Below are positions 48,697-59,083 of a stretch of DNA of 64,000 nucleotides, one piece after another. The DNA lies in NCBI GenBank assembly GCA_006503475.1, contig RSEH01000079.1:1-64000 (forward strand), written 5' to 3'. The stretch comes from Stentor roeselii. Taxonomy: Eukaryota; Ciliophora; Heterotrichea; Heterotrichida; Stentoridae. Position 1 is the stretch's first letter; every line of letters starts with the position of its first letter. The translations under genes were made by a program, and so were the position numbers. The notes beneath the pieces were generated by a model. It did no database searches. It saw only the letters and a list, made by a program, of their open reading frames with translations, and was not told the origin of the DNA.

Positions 48697-50049
48697 TTAT
48701 AATAAGAATTTTGTTAAAAAGGTAGGAATTTGGTTTATCATCAAAGAATTGTCGATACTGCTTGAGTATACATAACTCGGATCTTCTAATATATTAGGAA
48801 TTTTTTCTTCTGGTTTTTTGGATTCACTTGTTGCTGTTGCTGAATCTTTGAATTCTTCGAGTCTTTCGTCTTTTTTGTCTGGAAAGTTTAAAGGGTTGGA
48901 TTTTAAAGAAGATAAAAAGTCTTCTTCTTCTGTGAATAAGGGAAAATTTGATTCACGGCTTATTGGGTTGATTGGAGGTTTGTATATTTTATTATAAACT
49001 TTCTTCCAATCAATATTTTTCAGCCATTTGTGGGACTTGATTTCTTCAGTTCCTCTTTTATAACCCAGTCGGTCTTCTGGGTACTTTTTGAGAAGTCCAT
49101 CTAAAAGATTCTTGCAAGCTTTACTAAGATTTTCAGGAGTTTTTAAAATTCTTGAATCGTTGAGTTGAGGGATAGATCCTGTGAGCATGTCGTATAGGAA
49201 AATTCCTAGACTATAAAAATCCACAGGTTTCCCATGGATATCACCTTGAAGCATTTCTGGGCTGAGGTATCTGGGAGATCCACAAAAGCTAAAAGTGACT
49301 CCATGTTTCCCTCCAAGTTGTTTAGAAAGTCCAAAGTCAATAATCCTGATATGTCCCAGATGATCAATCAAGATATTTTCAGGTTTCAAATCACGATAAA
49401 CCACATTAAGATCATGCAGATATTCAAGAGCCATCAAAACTTCACAAAAGTAAAACTTTGCACATTCTTCATTAAAAGGTCCAAATTTTTTCATATAATT
49501 TGAAAGTTCTCCACCACAGCAAAAGTCGCTGACAATGAAAGCCATGTTTTGAGTTCTAAAAAAGTATTGAAGTCGAATAATAAAAGGATGGTCCAACTTA
49601 TTCATAATCTCGACTTCCGTTGAAATTTTGATGAGATCTTCAGGGTCACTTCCTAGCTTGAGACACTTAATCGCATATAAAAGGCCAGTATCGAGCTTTC
49701 TGCAAAGGACTACAAATGAAAATCCACCTTTTCCTATCATTCTGACAGGACGAAAGTCATCGATTGTAAGATCTTCGTTCACAGGCTGCCAGAAAACAGG
49801 GAAAAAAACATCTGATTCTAAAAAAATTGATGAATCGATCAAATCTTGAGTAAGGATGTAGTCAAAGCTTTCAGAAATACGTGATTCTAAACAAACTACT
49901 CCAAATTTTTTACTGATTCGGTAAAAATGCTCGATTATGAATTCTTTTGATACGATTTGGTTTGAGATCATCAAATGGTGTAGCTTGGAGTCTTGAATTA
50001 GGAAAGTTTGGACTTTAAATGAGTCGGATTTTCGAGGGGAATTTCCCAT
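48697..50049 (-). CDS. AGC-type Ser/Thr protein kinase
   Basis: A 450-residue frame, ATG 50049 to TAA. The start MGNSPRK is a plausible N-myristoylation site. After about 95 residues of unknown fold comes an intact kinase domain: GKGGFSFVVL, AIKCLK (Lys), STEVEIM (Glu), HDLNVVYRDLKPENIL, DFGLSKQLGG and SFCGSPRYLSPEML, typical of the AGC group (S6K, PKA or SGK-like). The PEDRLGYKRGTEEIKSHKWLKNIDW segment and the tail with PPINP, then EEDFLSSL, match an AGC C-terminal extension; the hydrophobic FxxFS motif is not clear. The rest is acidic and Ser-rich. Converges with the reductase gene, 46 bp between stops. Confidence 0.88.
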   Translation of the reverse strand: MGNSPRKSDSFKVQTFLIQDSKLHHLMISNQIVSKEFIIEHFYRISKKFGVVCLESRISESFDYILTQDLIDSSIFLESDVFFPVFWQPVNEDLTIDDFRPVRMIGKGGFSFVVLCRKLDTGLLYAIKCLKLGSDPEDLIKISTEVEIMNKLDHPFIIRLQYFFRTQNMAFIVSDFCCGGELSNYMKKFGPFNEECAKFYFCEVLMALEYLHDLNVVYRDLKPENILIDHLGHIRIIDFGLSKQLGGKHGVTFSFCGSPRYLSPEMLQGDIHGKPVDFYSLGIFLYDMLTGSIPQLNDSRILKTPENLSKACKNLLDGLLKKYPEDRLGYKRGTEEIKSHKWLKNIDWKKVYNKIYKPPINPISRESNFPLFTEEEDFLSSLKSNPLNFPDKKDERLEEFKDSATATSESKKPEEKIPNILEDPSYVYSSSIDNSLMINQIPTFLTKFLL

Positions 50050-50699
50050 TTTTAGATTATTTAGAAAATGGATTATGGGGTTAGAGGGTTTGGGTGAAGA
50101 GAATGGATTTTTTATGGTTTTAGTGAAAATAGTGGTTTTTTTTTTAGATGTGGGAAATTTTAGCGGGTTTTTGGTTGGGTTGATGGAAGGTGTTATTTTA
50201 GAGGATTTTGAAGAGGGTTTTATTAATTTTTAGAGGTTTCGAGTAATTTTTTAATGAAGAATAAAATTTTATGGTTTCTTGATTTTTTATATTATAATTG
50301 ATCCGATAAGTATAAGCTGATAAACAATATATATAAATATTTCTATCTTATTGTTATGATTTAGGATGATGGAATCAAATAGTGGTTTTATTCAAATCTT
50401 TTTTATTGAGTTAAGTAATTATAAGCATTTAGTGTTAAGAGAAAATTTATTTATTGTTAATTTTTCTTATTTCAAGATAATAGTAATCGATAAACTTAAG
50501 TTATATTATTTTAATCTTAAAATCTTAGTTATTTTAGTTATACTTTCCTCATAGATGTTTATACTGAACTTTAACTTGATAGTTGCTCAAGACTTAGTTT
50601 GGTTGACTTATACCAATCTAGCCTATAAAGGTTTACTAATCAGGAAATTAAGACTACCTAGGCCTTTATTTTTGAAGATTATTTACCTACATATTTATC
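50050..50699. other. Intergenic region before the receptor array
   Basis: 650 bp, G/T-rich on the plus strand to about 50,280 and AT-rich beyond. Two short plus-strand frames (50366-50554 and 50555-50770) are hydrophobic by composition but the second runs into the receptor gene's 3' end, so I do not take them as genes. Confidence 0.5.
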
Positions 50700-53600
50700 T
50701 TATTTATACTTCAAAAAGTCTTTATTCTTCCTTCTATATACTCGAAGTCTTTCTAACACCCCAAAACTAAAAGCCAGCTTAATCATTTGATGAATCGTTT
50801 TTCCTTCTTTAATAACAAGTAAACTTGGAGGCATCTTCACAGTCCTTCTAATTCCAATTCCTATTAAAATCACCCAACCAACAACATCAAGTAAAATAAC
50901 CCAAACATCAGAAATCTCTGAAAAAACAGCTAAAATATACATCAAAGTATTCCAAATAACACAAAGATACACAAACTTTATCCAAAGATTTAATCTATCA
51001 AAGTTGTATCCGTTCTTCTTACTTAAAAACAAAAAAATAATCATCATACAACCAAAAAAAATAAAACCAAAGATGAACTTTTGTTCAACTTCAAGAATAA
51101 TTAAAACTTTTTCTATTGTTTTAATCAGAACACAAATGAAAGTTTTTAACATAAAAAATCCTTGATTTGATTTGATGTTTTTTGTTAGACTTTCTTGTTG
51201 TTTTGATTTATTTAAATAAGAAAGAATTGATTGAGTAACAAGAAGTAAGAAAATGACGGTGACTATCAAAATGTGACTTTTTTGCCAGCACTTAAAATGA
51301 CAGTCGTTGTCTAGAAAAGCAGAGTTTGAGTCTTCTGAGTATCTGCATGAAAAAATTGAAGAAAGGTAAGAAAAGGTTGGAATGAATAAATAGTTAAAGA
51401 GCAATAATTCAAGAAAACTTTGAAATTTTTGAATGTTTTTTCTGAACTTTTCTGTTTTCGTTTTAAGAAACTTAAGCAGAGTGAGAGTGGTAAAAGAGAG
51501 GATCATGAATACAAAGATTAGGTAGAGCATAATCCAATAAGTTTTATCTCTGAACTCGAAAGCTTGAAACACATTTAATGAAGCAATATTCAGAAACCTT
51601 CCAAACTTAATATTTACATCCATCATAGAGGGCCCTAGTGAAATCATTTGAAAAGGTTCAAAAAACACTGCAATTATTTCAAGATAATCATCTGTTTCTA
51701 TAAATCTTATCGATGTTAAAGTTTCAATTGAAATAACTTCATATTTGCAAATGTAAATTAATGCGAATAGTCCTGAAATAATTAAAACCGCGAAACTAAG
51801 AAATGTTTCTATCATGATACTTTGTTTGTTTAGAGATACTTTGTATTTGAAGTACTCACAGTTAAGGTAAAAAGCTTTCATACTATTTGGTTTGTCTTCG
51901 CCTAATGGCCAGATAGATTTTTCTATTTTTAAAAAGTTTGATGAAAACGGAGAAGCTTTTGCACTTTCTTTAATTACAAACTTACCTGAAACAGGATCTT
52001 CAAACATATTATAAAGACTAATTGAATTGATTTCTCGAAACAGCGATTCTTGATCAAACATAACTGTTCCAGTAACTCCTTCAAACTTCACACTTTTCAT
52101 ACTCTTTGCTAGCAAATCATAATCTTCATAATTTTTTCCTTGAATCAAAACAAGTTTAACACCTTCTACAATACTCAAAACAGCAGCCATATAAAAACAA
52201 GGAAACCACGTCTTAAATTCCGTTTTTTCATATTCTTTTCTCACATTTTCTCCAAACTCACCTTTCCAAAACGAACTATAAAAAAAGTGCGAACCATGTA
52301 AGAGTTCTTTTCTTTTCTTCAACTGACTCTCCTCTACTAAAAGTGCATCAAGGCCTGTTGGAGTTACGAAAAAATAAGAAAAATCACCTCTTCGAATACC
52401 GAAGTCGTATAAAGCTTCTAAAAAGTAAAAAGGAGTCGGATGTGACATTGCGAAAATCATAAAATAACACCCTGTGTCTATTGCATTTTTTATGTTTCTG
52501 GTGAAGTTTGATAACATTGAAGGGCGGAAGCCCAGTGGAATCATTCTGAGCGATGGATCATTAACAATTTTTAGAAATTTTAAATTCTTCAGTGAAATAA
52601 GATAGGAATAAATCATTATGCCAAAAGGGTCATCAGAATAAAAACAGATGATGTTTAGAGGTCCCATGAATTTTAAGATCCTTAAAGTGTAGAAAATGAT
52701 AGTGTCCAGTGATGTCACTAATCTGAAATAGTTTGAAGGTACTTGAAAATTTTTTAAAGTGCTTCCCATTCCATTTATGACAGGAATTCCTACATTTGAG
52801 TTTCTTAGAAGAGTAATAGTTGATACTGATTCATAATAAAATGAAGGAATATAAGCAATTCCAAGTTTAGCTGCAGACTCAATGATGGATTGATTAGAGG
52901 TATTGTTAATTAAAATGAATTTTTTAGAGTCAAAATCATCATAAAGCAGCAAATCGAAATTCTTTAATATCCTGTTATTATAATTTATATAATCAATCAT
53001 AAATTTCGTACCTTGATGATATAATTGATTTTGATTTACATCATATAACTGATTAAGTATCATTTTCGTGTTAGCAGAAATACTTATTGGAGTTTTCTTA
53101 GTTTTCATTCTACTATAAGAGTTTTCAAAATATGTAATATTCTTCAAAACTGATACAATTCCATCATCAATAGTTCCGATCTGAACATTCATCGAGTTTT
53201 GAAAATTCATTAACGAATAAGAACAAGGGTTCTCAACCTTTTTGAATTCCTTTGCTATCTGAAATCGGTCTAATGTTTTTCCAGCAATAGGATATACATA
53301 TTTCAAAACTGAGTAAAAGTCGTAATCAGAAAATGATTTTGATTGATTTAAATCTTTATAAGCCAAGCCCAAACTTCCATTTACTTTCATATATAAAAAA
53401 CATCGGTCTCCATACAAAATTAAATTCCAGTTTTTTTCTAAGTTCAGTATATTCAAACTTTTGGAAATAACGTCGCAGTCATTATCCCTAGAAAGTATTA
53501 AAAACTCAAAGAATCCTTCACTTTTGTATATTTTTCCTAAGTGCTCTTGAGTTTTTTTAAGGTCTGCGGGTATTGCGAATCCTGAACTAAAGGATGAAGG

Positions 53601-54038
53601 AAACTCAGACTTAATAAATGTTGTTGTTTGAATATTTTCGATTGAAGCTGAATACAAAATTGCAAATTTTTCAAGCTTGAGCCAGTTTATAAGGCTTTTT
53701 AAGGTTTTATGGTAGCATGCGATATCAGGCTCCGTAAAAAAAATCCATTCGGTATTATTTCCCTTGCCGATGATTATCGTAGGAATTTGAGCGAACTCAG
53801 CTAGGATCATTGTTTTGTATTGGATTTCAGGTGAATCTGTATTCAATATAATAAAGTCTACCGTCTTGAAGTTGGACCAATATTCATCTTCAAATACAAA
53901 CGTGGAAATCGACACCCCTGGAAGCGGAATCAAATCAAAAAATAAGGGACTTCTACTCTCAAGAGAAAAGAAGTATCCTGCTTCAAGTGAGTGACTTTTC
54001 AACAGCAAAAAGGAAATAATAATCTCAAAAAAGGGCAT
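50700..54038 (-). CDS. Double Venus-flytrap receptor (type B, copy 1)
   Basis: One 1112-codon frame, ATG 54038 to TAA. Signal peptide 1-17. The N-terminal flytrap-like domain covers about 30-310 (FETVDF-like VDFIILNTDSPE, IPTIIIGKGN, FFTEPDIACYHKT); the second starts about 320 (ISISANTK, QNQLYHQGTKFMIDYINYNN) and runs to about 735; about eight helices follow. The conserved tail is PPSLLVIKEGKT...QMIKLAFSFG. Compared with type A it differs in FDLLLYDDFD and in TVMFDQES. Its last two thirds are almost the same as in the copy at 59084, and from 51096 to 52184 exactly the same. Role unknown; probably a surface chemoreceptor. Confidence 0.8.
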   Translation of the reverse strand: MPFFEIIISFLLLKSHSLEAGYFFSLESRSPLFFDLIPLPGVSISTFVFEDEYWSNFKTVDFIILNTDSPEIQYKTMILAEFAQIPTIIIGKGNNTEWIFFTEPDIACYHKTLKSLINWLKLEKFAILYSASIENIQTTTFIKSEFPSSFSSGFAIPADLKKTQEHLGKIYKSEGFFEFLILSRDNDCDVISKSLNILNLEKNWNLILYGDRCFLYMKVNGSLGLAYKDLNQSKSFSDYDFYSVLKYVYPIAGKTLDRFQIAKEFKKVENPCSYSLMNFQNSMNVQIGTIDDGIVSVLKNITYFENSYSRMKTKKTPISISANTKMILNQLYDVNQNQLYHQGTKFMIDYINYNNRILKNFDLLLYDDFDSKKFILINNTSNQSIIESAAKLGIAYIPSFYYESVSTITLLRNSNVGIPVINGMGSTLKNFQVPSNYFRLVTSLDTIIFYTLRILKFMGPLNIICFYSDDPFGIMIYSYLISLKNLKFLKIVNDPSLRMIPLGFRPSMLSNFTRNIKNAIDTGCYFMIFAMSHPTPFYFLEALYDFGIRRGDFSYFFVTPTGLDALLVEESQLKKRKELLHGSHFFYSSFWKGEFGENVRKEYEKTEFKTWFPCFYMAAVLSIVEGVKLVLIQGKNYEDYDLLAKSMKSVKFEGVTGTVMFDQESLFREINSISLYNMFEDPVSGKFVIKESAKASPFSSNFLKIEKSIWPLGEDKPNSMKAFYLNCEYFKYKVSLNKQSIMIETFLSFAVLIISGLFALIYICKYEVISIETLTSIRFIETDDYLEIIAVFFEPFQMISLGPSMMDVNIKFGRFLNIASLNVFQAFEFRDKTYWIMLYLIFVFMILSFTTLTLLKFLKTKTEKFRKNIQKFQSFLELLLFNYLFIPTFSYLSSIFSCRYSEDSNSAFLDNDCHFKCWQKSHILIVTVIFLLLVTQSILSYLNKSKQQESLTKNIKSNQGFFMLKTFICVLIKTIEKVLIILEVEQKFIFGFIFFGCMMIIFLFLSKKNGYNFDRLNLWIKFVYLCVIWNTLMYILAVFSEISDVWVILLDVVGWVILIGIGIRRTVKMPPSLLVIKEGKTIHQMIKLAFSFGVLERLRVYRRKNKDFLKYK
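51096..52184 (-). repeat. 1,089-bp block identical to 59483-60571
   Basis: I compared the two blocks line by line at an offset of 8,387 and found no difference. Differences resume at 51095 and 52185 and become frequent towards the 5' end of each gene. Confidence 0.9.
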
Positions 54039-54658
54039 TATTATAATTACTGCTAATGTTTAACTGAATGATATTAAGACCTTTTTAAGCAATTTTTTTA
54101 ATTTTTTTAGAGATTTTCTTGTATGTTGATATTTTATTTGAAGAAAGAAAGATATTTGAAAATTCATTTTTTTTGAAGAATTTATCTTAAAATTTCTTTT
54201 CAATCAAGTTTAAGTGGACTAAAAAGTAATGAAAAATTAGAAATCTTAGTAAAATCATTAAAACCGAAAAATTTTTCAAGTTTAGGATATTATCAAAGAA
54301 TTATTATATGCAAATTAGTTGGTTCTAGACGATTGTAAGTAAGAAAAATAGATTAGGTTAGATTATTATTATAAATTTTATACTATTTCTTTATAAATTT
54401 TAAATATTAAGGTAGGTTGTGCTGTTTCAAACATAAATTTTCGTTTTAGTTTGTTGATCATATTGAAATATATATTTGGTATATTTTTGCTTAGTAGTCA
54501 CCAGCATTCTTTCAATAAAAATAAAATTTTGAAAGAAAACCTTTTTTCTAATATTTAAGGCTCTCAATAATACTTAATTGATGAAATTTACCGATTATCT
54601 ACTGAATTTAAAGTTCTAATATAAATCATTAAAAACCTGAATTCAATTCCAAAAAACT
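54039..54658. other. Intergenic region in receptor array
   Basis: 620 bp of AT-rich DNA between two minus-strand receptors. Nothing else recognised. Confidence 0.5.
54040..54045 (-). promoter_or_regulatory. TATAAT-like box, 1 nt before ATG
   Basis: Minus-strand TATAAT touching the start of type B copy 1. The same box and spacing occur before type B copy 2. Confidence 0.45.
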
Positions 54659-57600
54659 TTACTTCTTCCTTTTTTTCATAAAATCCTTATTTTTGACCCT
54701 ATAAATTTGAAATCTTTCCAAAACTCCAAAGTTAAAAGCCAACTTAATCATCTGATAAACTGTTTTCCCTTCCTTCGCAACAAGAAAACTCGGAGGTAAT
54801 TTAAAAGTTTTCCTAATTCCAATGCCAATAATAACTGCCCAGCCAATGAAATCTAAAATAACAACCCAAACATGATGAATACTCGTTAAAACAGCGAGAA
54901 GGTACATTAAAGTATTCCAAATAACACAAAAATATCCAACCTTGACCCACAAATTGAGCCTATCGAAGTTATAAGCGTTTTTTATCATTAAAAATGATAA
55001 GATTACTGCCATACATGCTAAAAACAACAGAGCAAAGCAGAATTTTTCTGTGATTTCTGTGAAAATAAAGACTTTTTCTAGGGTTTTTATTAAAATGCAT
55101 AGAAAGGTTTTTAACATGAAGAAGGCTTGGCTTGATTTGATGTTTTTTGTTAGATTGTCTTGCTCTCCTGACTTGTGGAAATAAGAAAGGGTTGAATGTA
55201 GGATGAGAAGAATCATTGAAATTATTACGATAATTATATGAGTACTTTTCCAACATGAATATCTGCAGTCACTATCTAAAAAAGCACCACCAGATTTTTC
55301 CGAGAACCTACATGAAAATACTGACGAAAGGTAATTAAAAACAGGAATAAATAAAAAGTTAATCACAACAACTTTCACAAAACCTTCAACTTTTAAAAGT
55401 TTTTCCCAATGTTTTTCCAATAACTTCAACTTAAGTCTGGAAATAATTAAAATAAAAAGACCTATAAACATACTGACAATAATAACACAAAGGAATACCC
55501 AATAAGTCTTATCTCTGAACTCAAAAGCTTTTAACCAGTTAAATGAAAAAAAATTTAAATATCTTCCAAACGTCAAATTAACGTCCATCATGGAAGGACC
55601 TAAAGAAATCATTTGAAAAGGTTCTAAAGTCACTGCGATTATTTCAAGGTAATCATCTGGTTCAAAGAACTTAACTGAAGATAACATTGGAATAGAAATC
55701 AGTTTATATTTAAATATGAAAATCAGTGATATCAGTCCAGAGATCAACAAAACTGCAAGGTTTAAAAAGGTTTCTTTTAAAATACTAGAACTGTTCAGAA
55801 CTACTCTATAGTAAAAAAAATCACAGTTAAGGTAAAAAGTTTTCAAGCTTTTTGGATGAGTCTCACCTAAAGGCCATATTGATTTTTCTATTTTTAAGTA
55901 GTTCAGAGCTGTTGGAGACACTCGAGCAGATTCTTTTATTACAAATTTACCAGTTGAGGAGTCTTCGAACATATTGTAAAAACTTATTGAATTTATTTCT
56001 CTTGAAAGAGAGTTTTCATCGAATATTATCATTCCGGTGACTCCTATTATCTTTGATCCTTTTATTGCCTTGGTTATCAAGTCGTGGTTTTCGTAGTCTT
56101 TGCCAGAGAGTAGGACTAATTCTGTAGCTTTTACGATGATTAGAACAGCATCCATGTAGTAGCAAGGGAACCAAGTTTTATAGTCGGAATTTTCGTATTC
56201 TTTTTTTAGTTCTTCTCCATATTTACCTGTCCAGAAAGAATTATAGAGAAAATGAGAACCATGAAGAAGTTCTTTTCTTTTTTTCATTTGTTCTGAGTCG
56301 ATTGATTGAAAGGCATCAAGACCTGTAGGGGTCATAAAAAAATAAGAAAAATCACCTCTTCTTATTCCATAATCATAAAAACCCTCTAAAAAAATAAAAG
56401 GAGTAGGATGCGACATAGCAAAAACAACGAAATACCCTCCACTTTCATAAGCATCTTGAATATTTTCCTTAAACCTTTCCATCATAGACCTCTTAAAATC
56501 AACAGGAATTTCTCTAAATTCCTTACCATTGATAATCCTTAAAACATTCTGATTCTCCAAATCCAAAAGATGTGAATAAATCATTTTCCCCCAAACATCA
56601 TTACTAAAAAACACAATAATCTCCAATTTTCCAAAAATCTTCAAAATTTTCACTGAATACTGCAAAATTACATCAAGAGTAGAGACGACTCGAAAATAAT
56701 TTGATGGTAAATTCGAATTTTTCAATGTTGCACCCATTCCATTAACAACTGGGATATTGTTTCCGAGAGTTCTTAGTCCTTGAATGACTGGAACTGAAAG
56801 GTAATAATATGAGGGAATGTAAGCAACTCCTAAGTTATCTGATTGAGAATCAAGACAATCACTGAAATTTTTACTTTCGAAGGTGGATTTGCAGTTAAAT
56901 TCATCAAAAAGTTGAAATTTGAAACCTTTTAATGGAATTTTAGAGTTTAGGTGAGTTATCATGAATTTCGTGCCTTGATGATAGAGTTGGTTTTGCTTTT
57001 TGTCATGGGTTTGACTTGCTGTTGTTTTAGTGTCTGCTGATATTGTGATGGGAATTGAGTTTACTTTAGTTCTTGAGGTCTTATTACCAAAGTAAGTGAT
57101 ATTGGTGAATACTGTGACTTCACCCTCAAAAATTGATCCTACCACAATTGTTTCATCGTTAACATGATTCATTATAGAGTAATTACATGAGTTTTGGACT
57201 TTTGCAAAATCATTTCTTATCTGATAATGACTTTTCTTTTCACCTAGTATAATAGATAAATTGTCTGTAAACTGTTTTATTGCAAAATATTGTTTTTGTG
57301 ATTCATCATATACGAAATCAAGGGCATTATATACAAGACTTAAACTCCCAGGAGTCTTTAGATGTAAAAAGCATTCATCTCCAAAAACCACCAAATTCCA
57401 CTCTTTTTCTAATTTCAATTCTTTAAAACTCTCAATTACACTCTTACAATCCAAAATATCAGCCAAAACTAAAAAATCTTTAATCCCTTCAACCTTAAAA
57501 AACTTTCCCAAATGCTCCTGAATCTCGAATTCAAAAGAAGCAGGAAGAAATCCAGAAGAAATTGAATTCTGGAATTCACCTTTAATAAAAGAAGCAATTT

Positions 57601-58003
57601 CAATATTATCATTATTAACAGAATAAAAAATTCCCAACTTTTCCATACCCAGCCACTTCAAAAAACCATTCAAACATTTTTTATAACAATCCAAGTCCGG
57701 CTCAGTGAAAAATGCCCATTTTGTATTCCGTCCTTTTCCCAAAATGATTGCAGGAATTTCAAGAAGTTCTGAAATAATTATTATCTTAACTTGCAGTTCA
57801 GGAGAGTTTGTATTCGCGATGATAAAATCGAATTCTTCAAAGTTTTGTAAAAATTCTGAAGCATCGAGAATTGAAGTTATTGTTGCTGGATTTGCAGAGA
57901 TCATATCAGGGTCATGGAGGAATCTTTTGAGGTGTTCTGTTTTTGAAGAGTATGTTTTGGTTAGTATAAGAAATGAAGTGATCAGGAGATATTTTGAAAG
58001 CAT
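54659..58003 (-). CDS. Double Venus-flytrap receptor (type A, copy 2)
   Basis: One 1114-codon frame, ATG 58003 to TAA. Signal peptide 1-20. The N-terminal domain carries FDFIIANTNSPE, IPAIILGKGR and FFTEPDLDCYKK; the second begins ITISADTKTT and includes GFKFQLFDEFNCKST and IPVVNGMGATLKN. The membrane part matches the copy at 10020 closely (IPML.SVKF.EPDDYLEIIAV, FGRYLN.FSFNWLKAF), so the nearest relative lies 40 kb away and not next door. It is set between two type B genes. No TATAAT box touches this start. Confidence 0.8.
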   Translation of the reverse strand: MLSKYLLITSFLILTKTYSSKTEHLKRFLHDPDMISANPATITSILDASEFLQNFEEFDFIIANTNSPELQVKIIIISELLEIPAIILGKGRNTKWAFFTEPDLDCYKKCLNGFLKWLGMEKLGIFYSVNNDNIEIASFIKGEFQNSISSGFLPASFEFEIQEHLGKFFKVEGIKDFLVLADILDCKSVIESFKELKLEKEWNLVVFGDECFLHLKTPGSLSLVYNALDFVYDESQKQYFAIKQFTDNLSIILGEKKSHYQIRNDFAKVQNSCNYSIMNHVNDETIVVGSIFEGEVTVFTNITYFGNKTSRTKVNSIPITISADTKTTASQTHDKKQNQLYHQGTKFMITHLNSKIPLKGFKFQLFDEFNCKSTFESKNFSDCLDSQSDNLGVAYIPSYYYLSVPVIQGLRTLGNNIPVVNGMGATLKNSNLPSNYFRVVSTLDVILQYSVKILKIFGKLEIIVFFSNDVWGKMIYSHLLDLENQNVLRIINGKEFREIPVDFKRSMMERFKENIQDAYESGGYFVVFAMSHPTPFIFLEGFYDYGIRRGDFSYFFMTPTGLDAFQSIDSEQMKKRKELLHGSHFLYNSFWTGKYGEELKKEYENSDYKTWFPCYYMDAVLIIVKATELVLLSGKDYENHDLITKAIKGSKIIGVTGMIIFDENSLSREINSISFYNMFEDSSTGKFVIKESARVSPTALNYLKIEKSIWPLGETHPKSLKTFYLNCDFFYYRVVLNSSSILKETFLNLAVLLISGLISLIFIFKYKLISIPMLSSVKFFEPDDYLEIIAVTLEPFQMISLGPSMMDVNLTFGRYLNFFSFNWLKAFEFRDKTYWVFLCVIIVSMFIGLFILIISRLKLKLLEKHWEKLLKVEGFVKVVVINFLFIPVFNYLSSVFSCRFSEKSGGAFLDSDCRYSCWKSTHIIIVIISMILLILHSTLSYFHKSGEQDNLTKNIKSSQAFFMLKTFLCILIKTLEKVFIFTEITEKFCFALLFLACMAVILSFLMIKNAYNFDRLNLWVKVGYFCVIWNTLMYLLAVLTSIHHVWVVILDFIGWAVIIGIGIRKTFKLPPSFLVAKEGKTVYQMIKLAFNFGVLERFQIYRVKNKDFMKKRKK

Positions 58004-59083
58004 CGGGATATGGTTATTTATTATGGATTATTTAAGTATAAGGAAGAGATGCTTAAAGCTATTGATATTAAATTATTTGTAACTACCAGAATTTAGGTCA
58101 AATTTTATATGAAATATTTGGCGGGAACTAATGTGAAGCTATTATCATAATGATAAAAAAATTACTAAATTAAAAACTATTCTATCTAAAAAATTAATAA
58201 TTTTGAGTAGTGCTCTCAACTTCGATTAATTTAGAAGGTAATCTTATTTAATATTTATTTAGTTCAAGTCATTGTGAAAATATGGTTTCTTTAAGATTAA
58301 GATATGAATTTCTTGAATTCTTAAGGTTTTTTTGAATACCATTTCCTTGACATAACTATAAATTTTAAATTTTTACAAACAATCAAGATTCCTTGTATTT
58401 TATCTGAAATTAACTCAAGTGTTTATTTATAAGAATCGATTCAAATTAGTTTATTATTATATTTACTCAAAATGAAAACAAATTTGATCAATATGCATTT
58501 ATTTCGAAATACATGTTATATCTTATATAATAATTTACATGTATAAGTTATTGAATTTACAAATCAAGCAAGAATAAAAGGAACAGATATGAGTAATGAA
58601 AACAATAAAATTAAAAGAAAAAATAAAAATCATATTTTTAAGGATATTCTAACTATCTGTAAAATTATTTGATATTTGAAGGTATTTAAGATTTAATTTT
58701 TTTGTTGTTGTTGTCACTCATTAGATATTTATCATGATTGATAAGGAAAATAGATTTATTTATTATTTATTTGAAGGATATGTGAAATAATTTGATCAAA
58801 GTATGATTGCTCATATATTTATAAAGTATCTCAATTGAAATTTACTTTAGAAATTCAAAATGTTATTATTTCAAGATTCATATAAATATTAAACTCTAAA
58901 TATTCATAGATCCTCTTAAAGAAAGATAATAACCTTGATTCTGATGCAGAAAATGTTTAATTGCACTTTAAATAGAGAAAATTATAAATGACAGAATGTT
59001 TTACGACATATAATTAAATTCAAGTTTATATTTATATCCAATAAAGAACTTAAATCAATTGAAAATAACTAAATATTAACTAC
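58004..59083. other. Intergenic region in receptor array
   Basis: 1.08 kb of very AT-rich DNA (runs of A and T to 10 bp). No open frame or relic recognised. Confidence 0.5.

Noticed and set aside
50366-50770. Two adjacent hydrophobic plus-strand frames
   Set aside because: No start context, no family, and overlap with the 3' end of the receptor gene; AT-rich spacer readily gives such frames.
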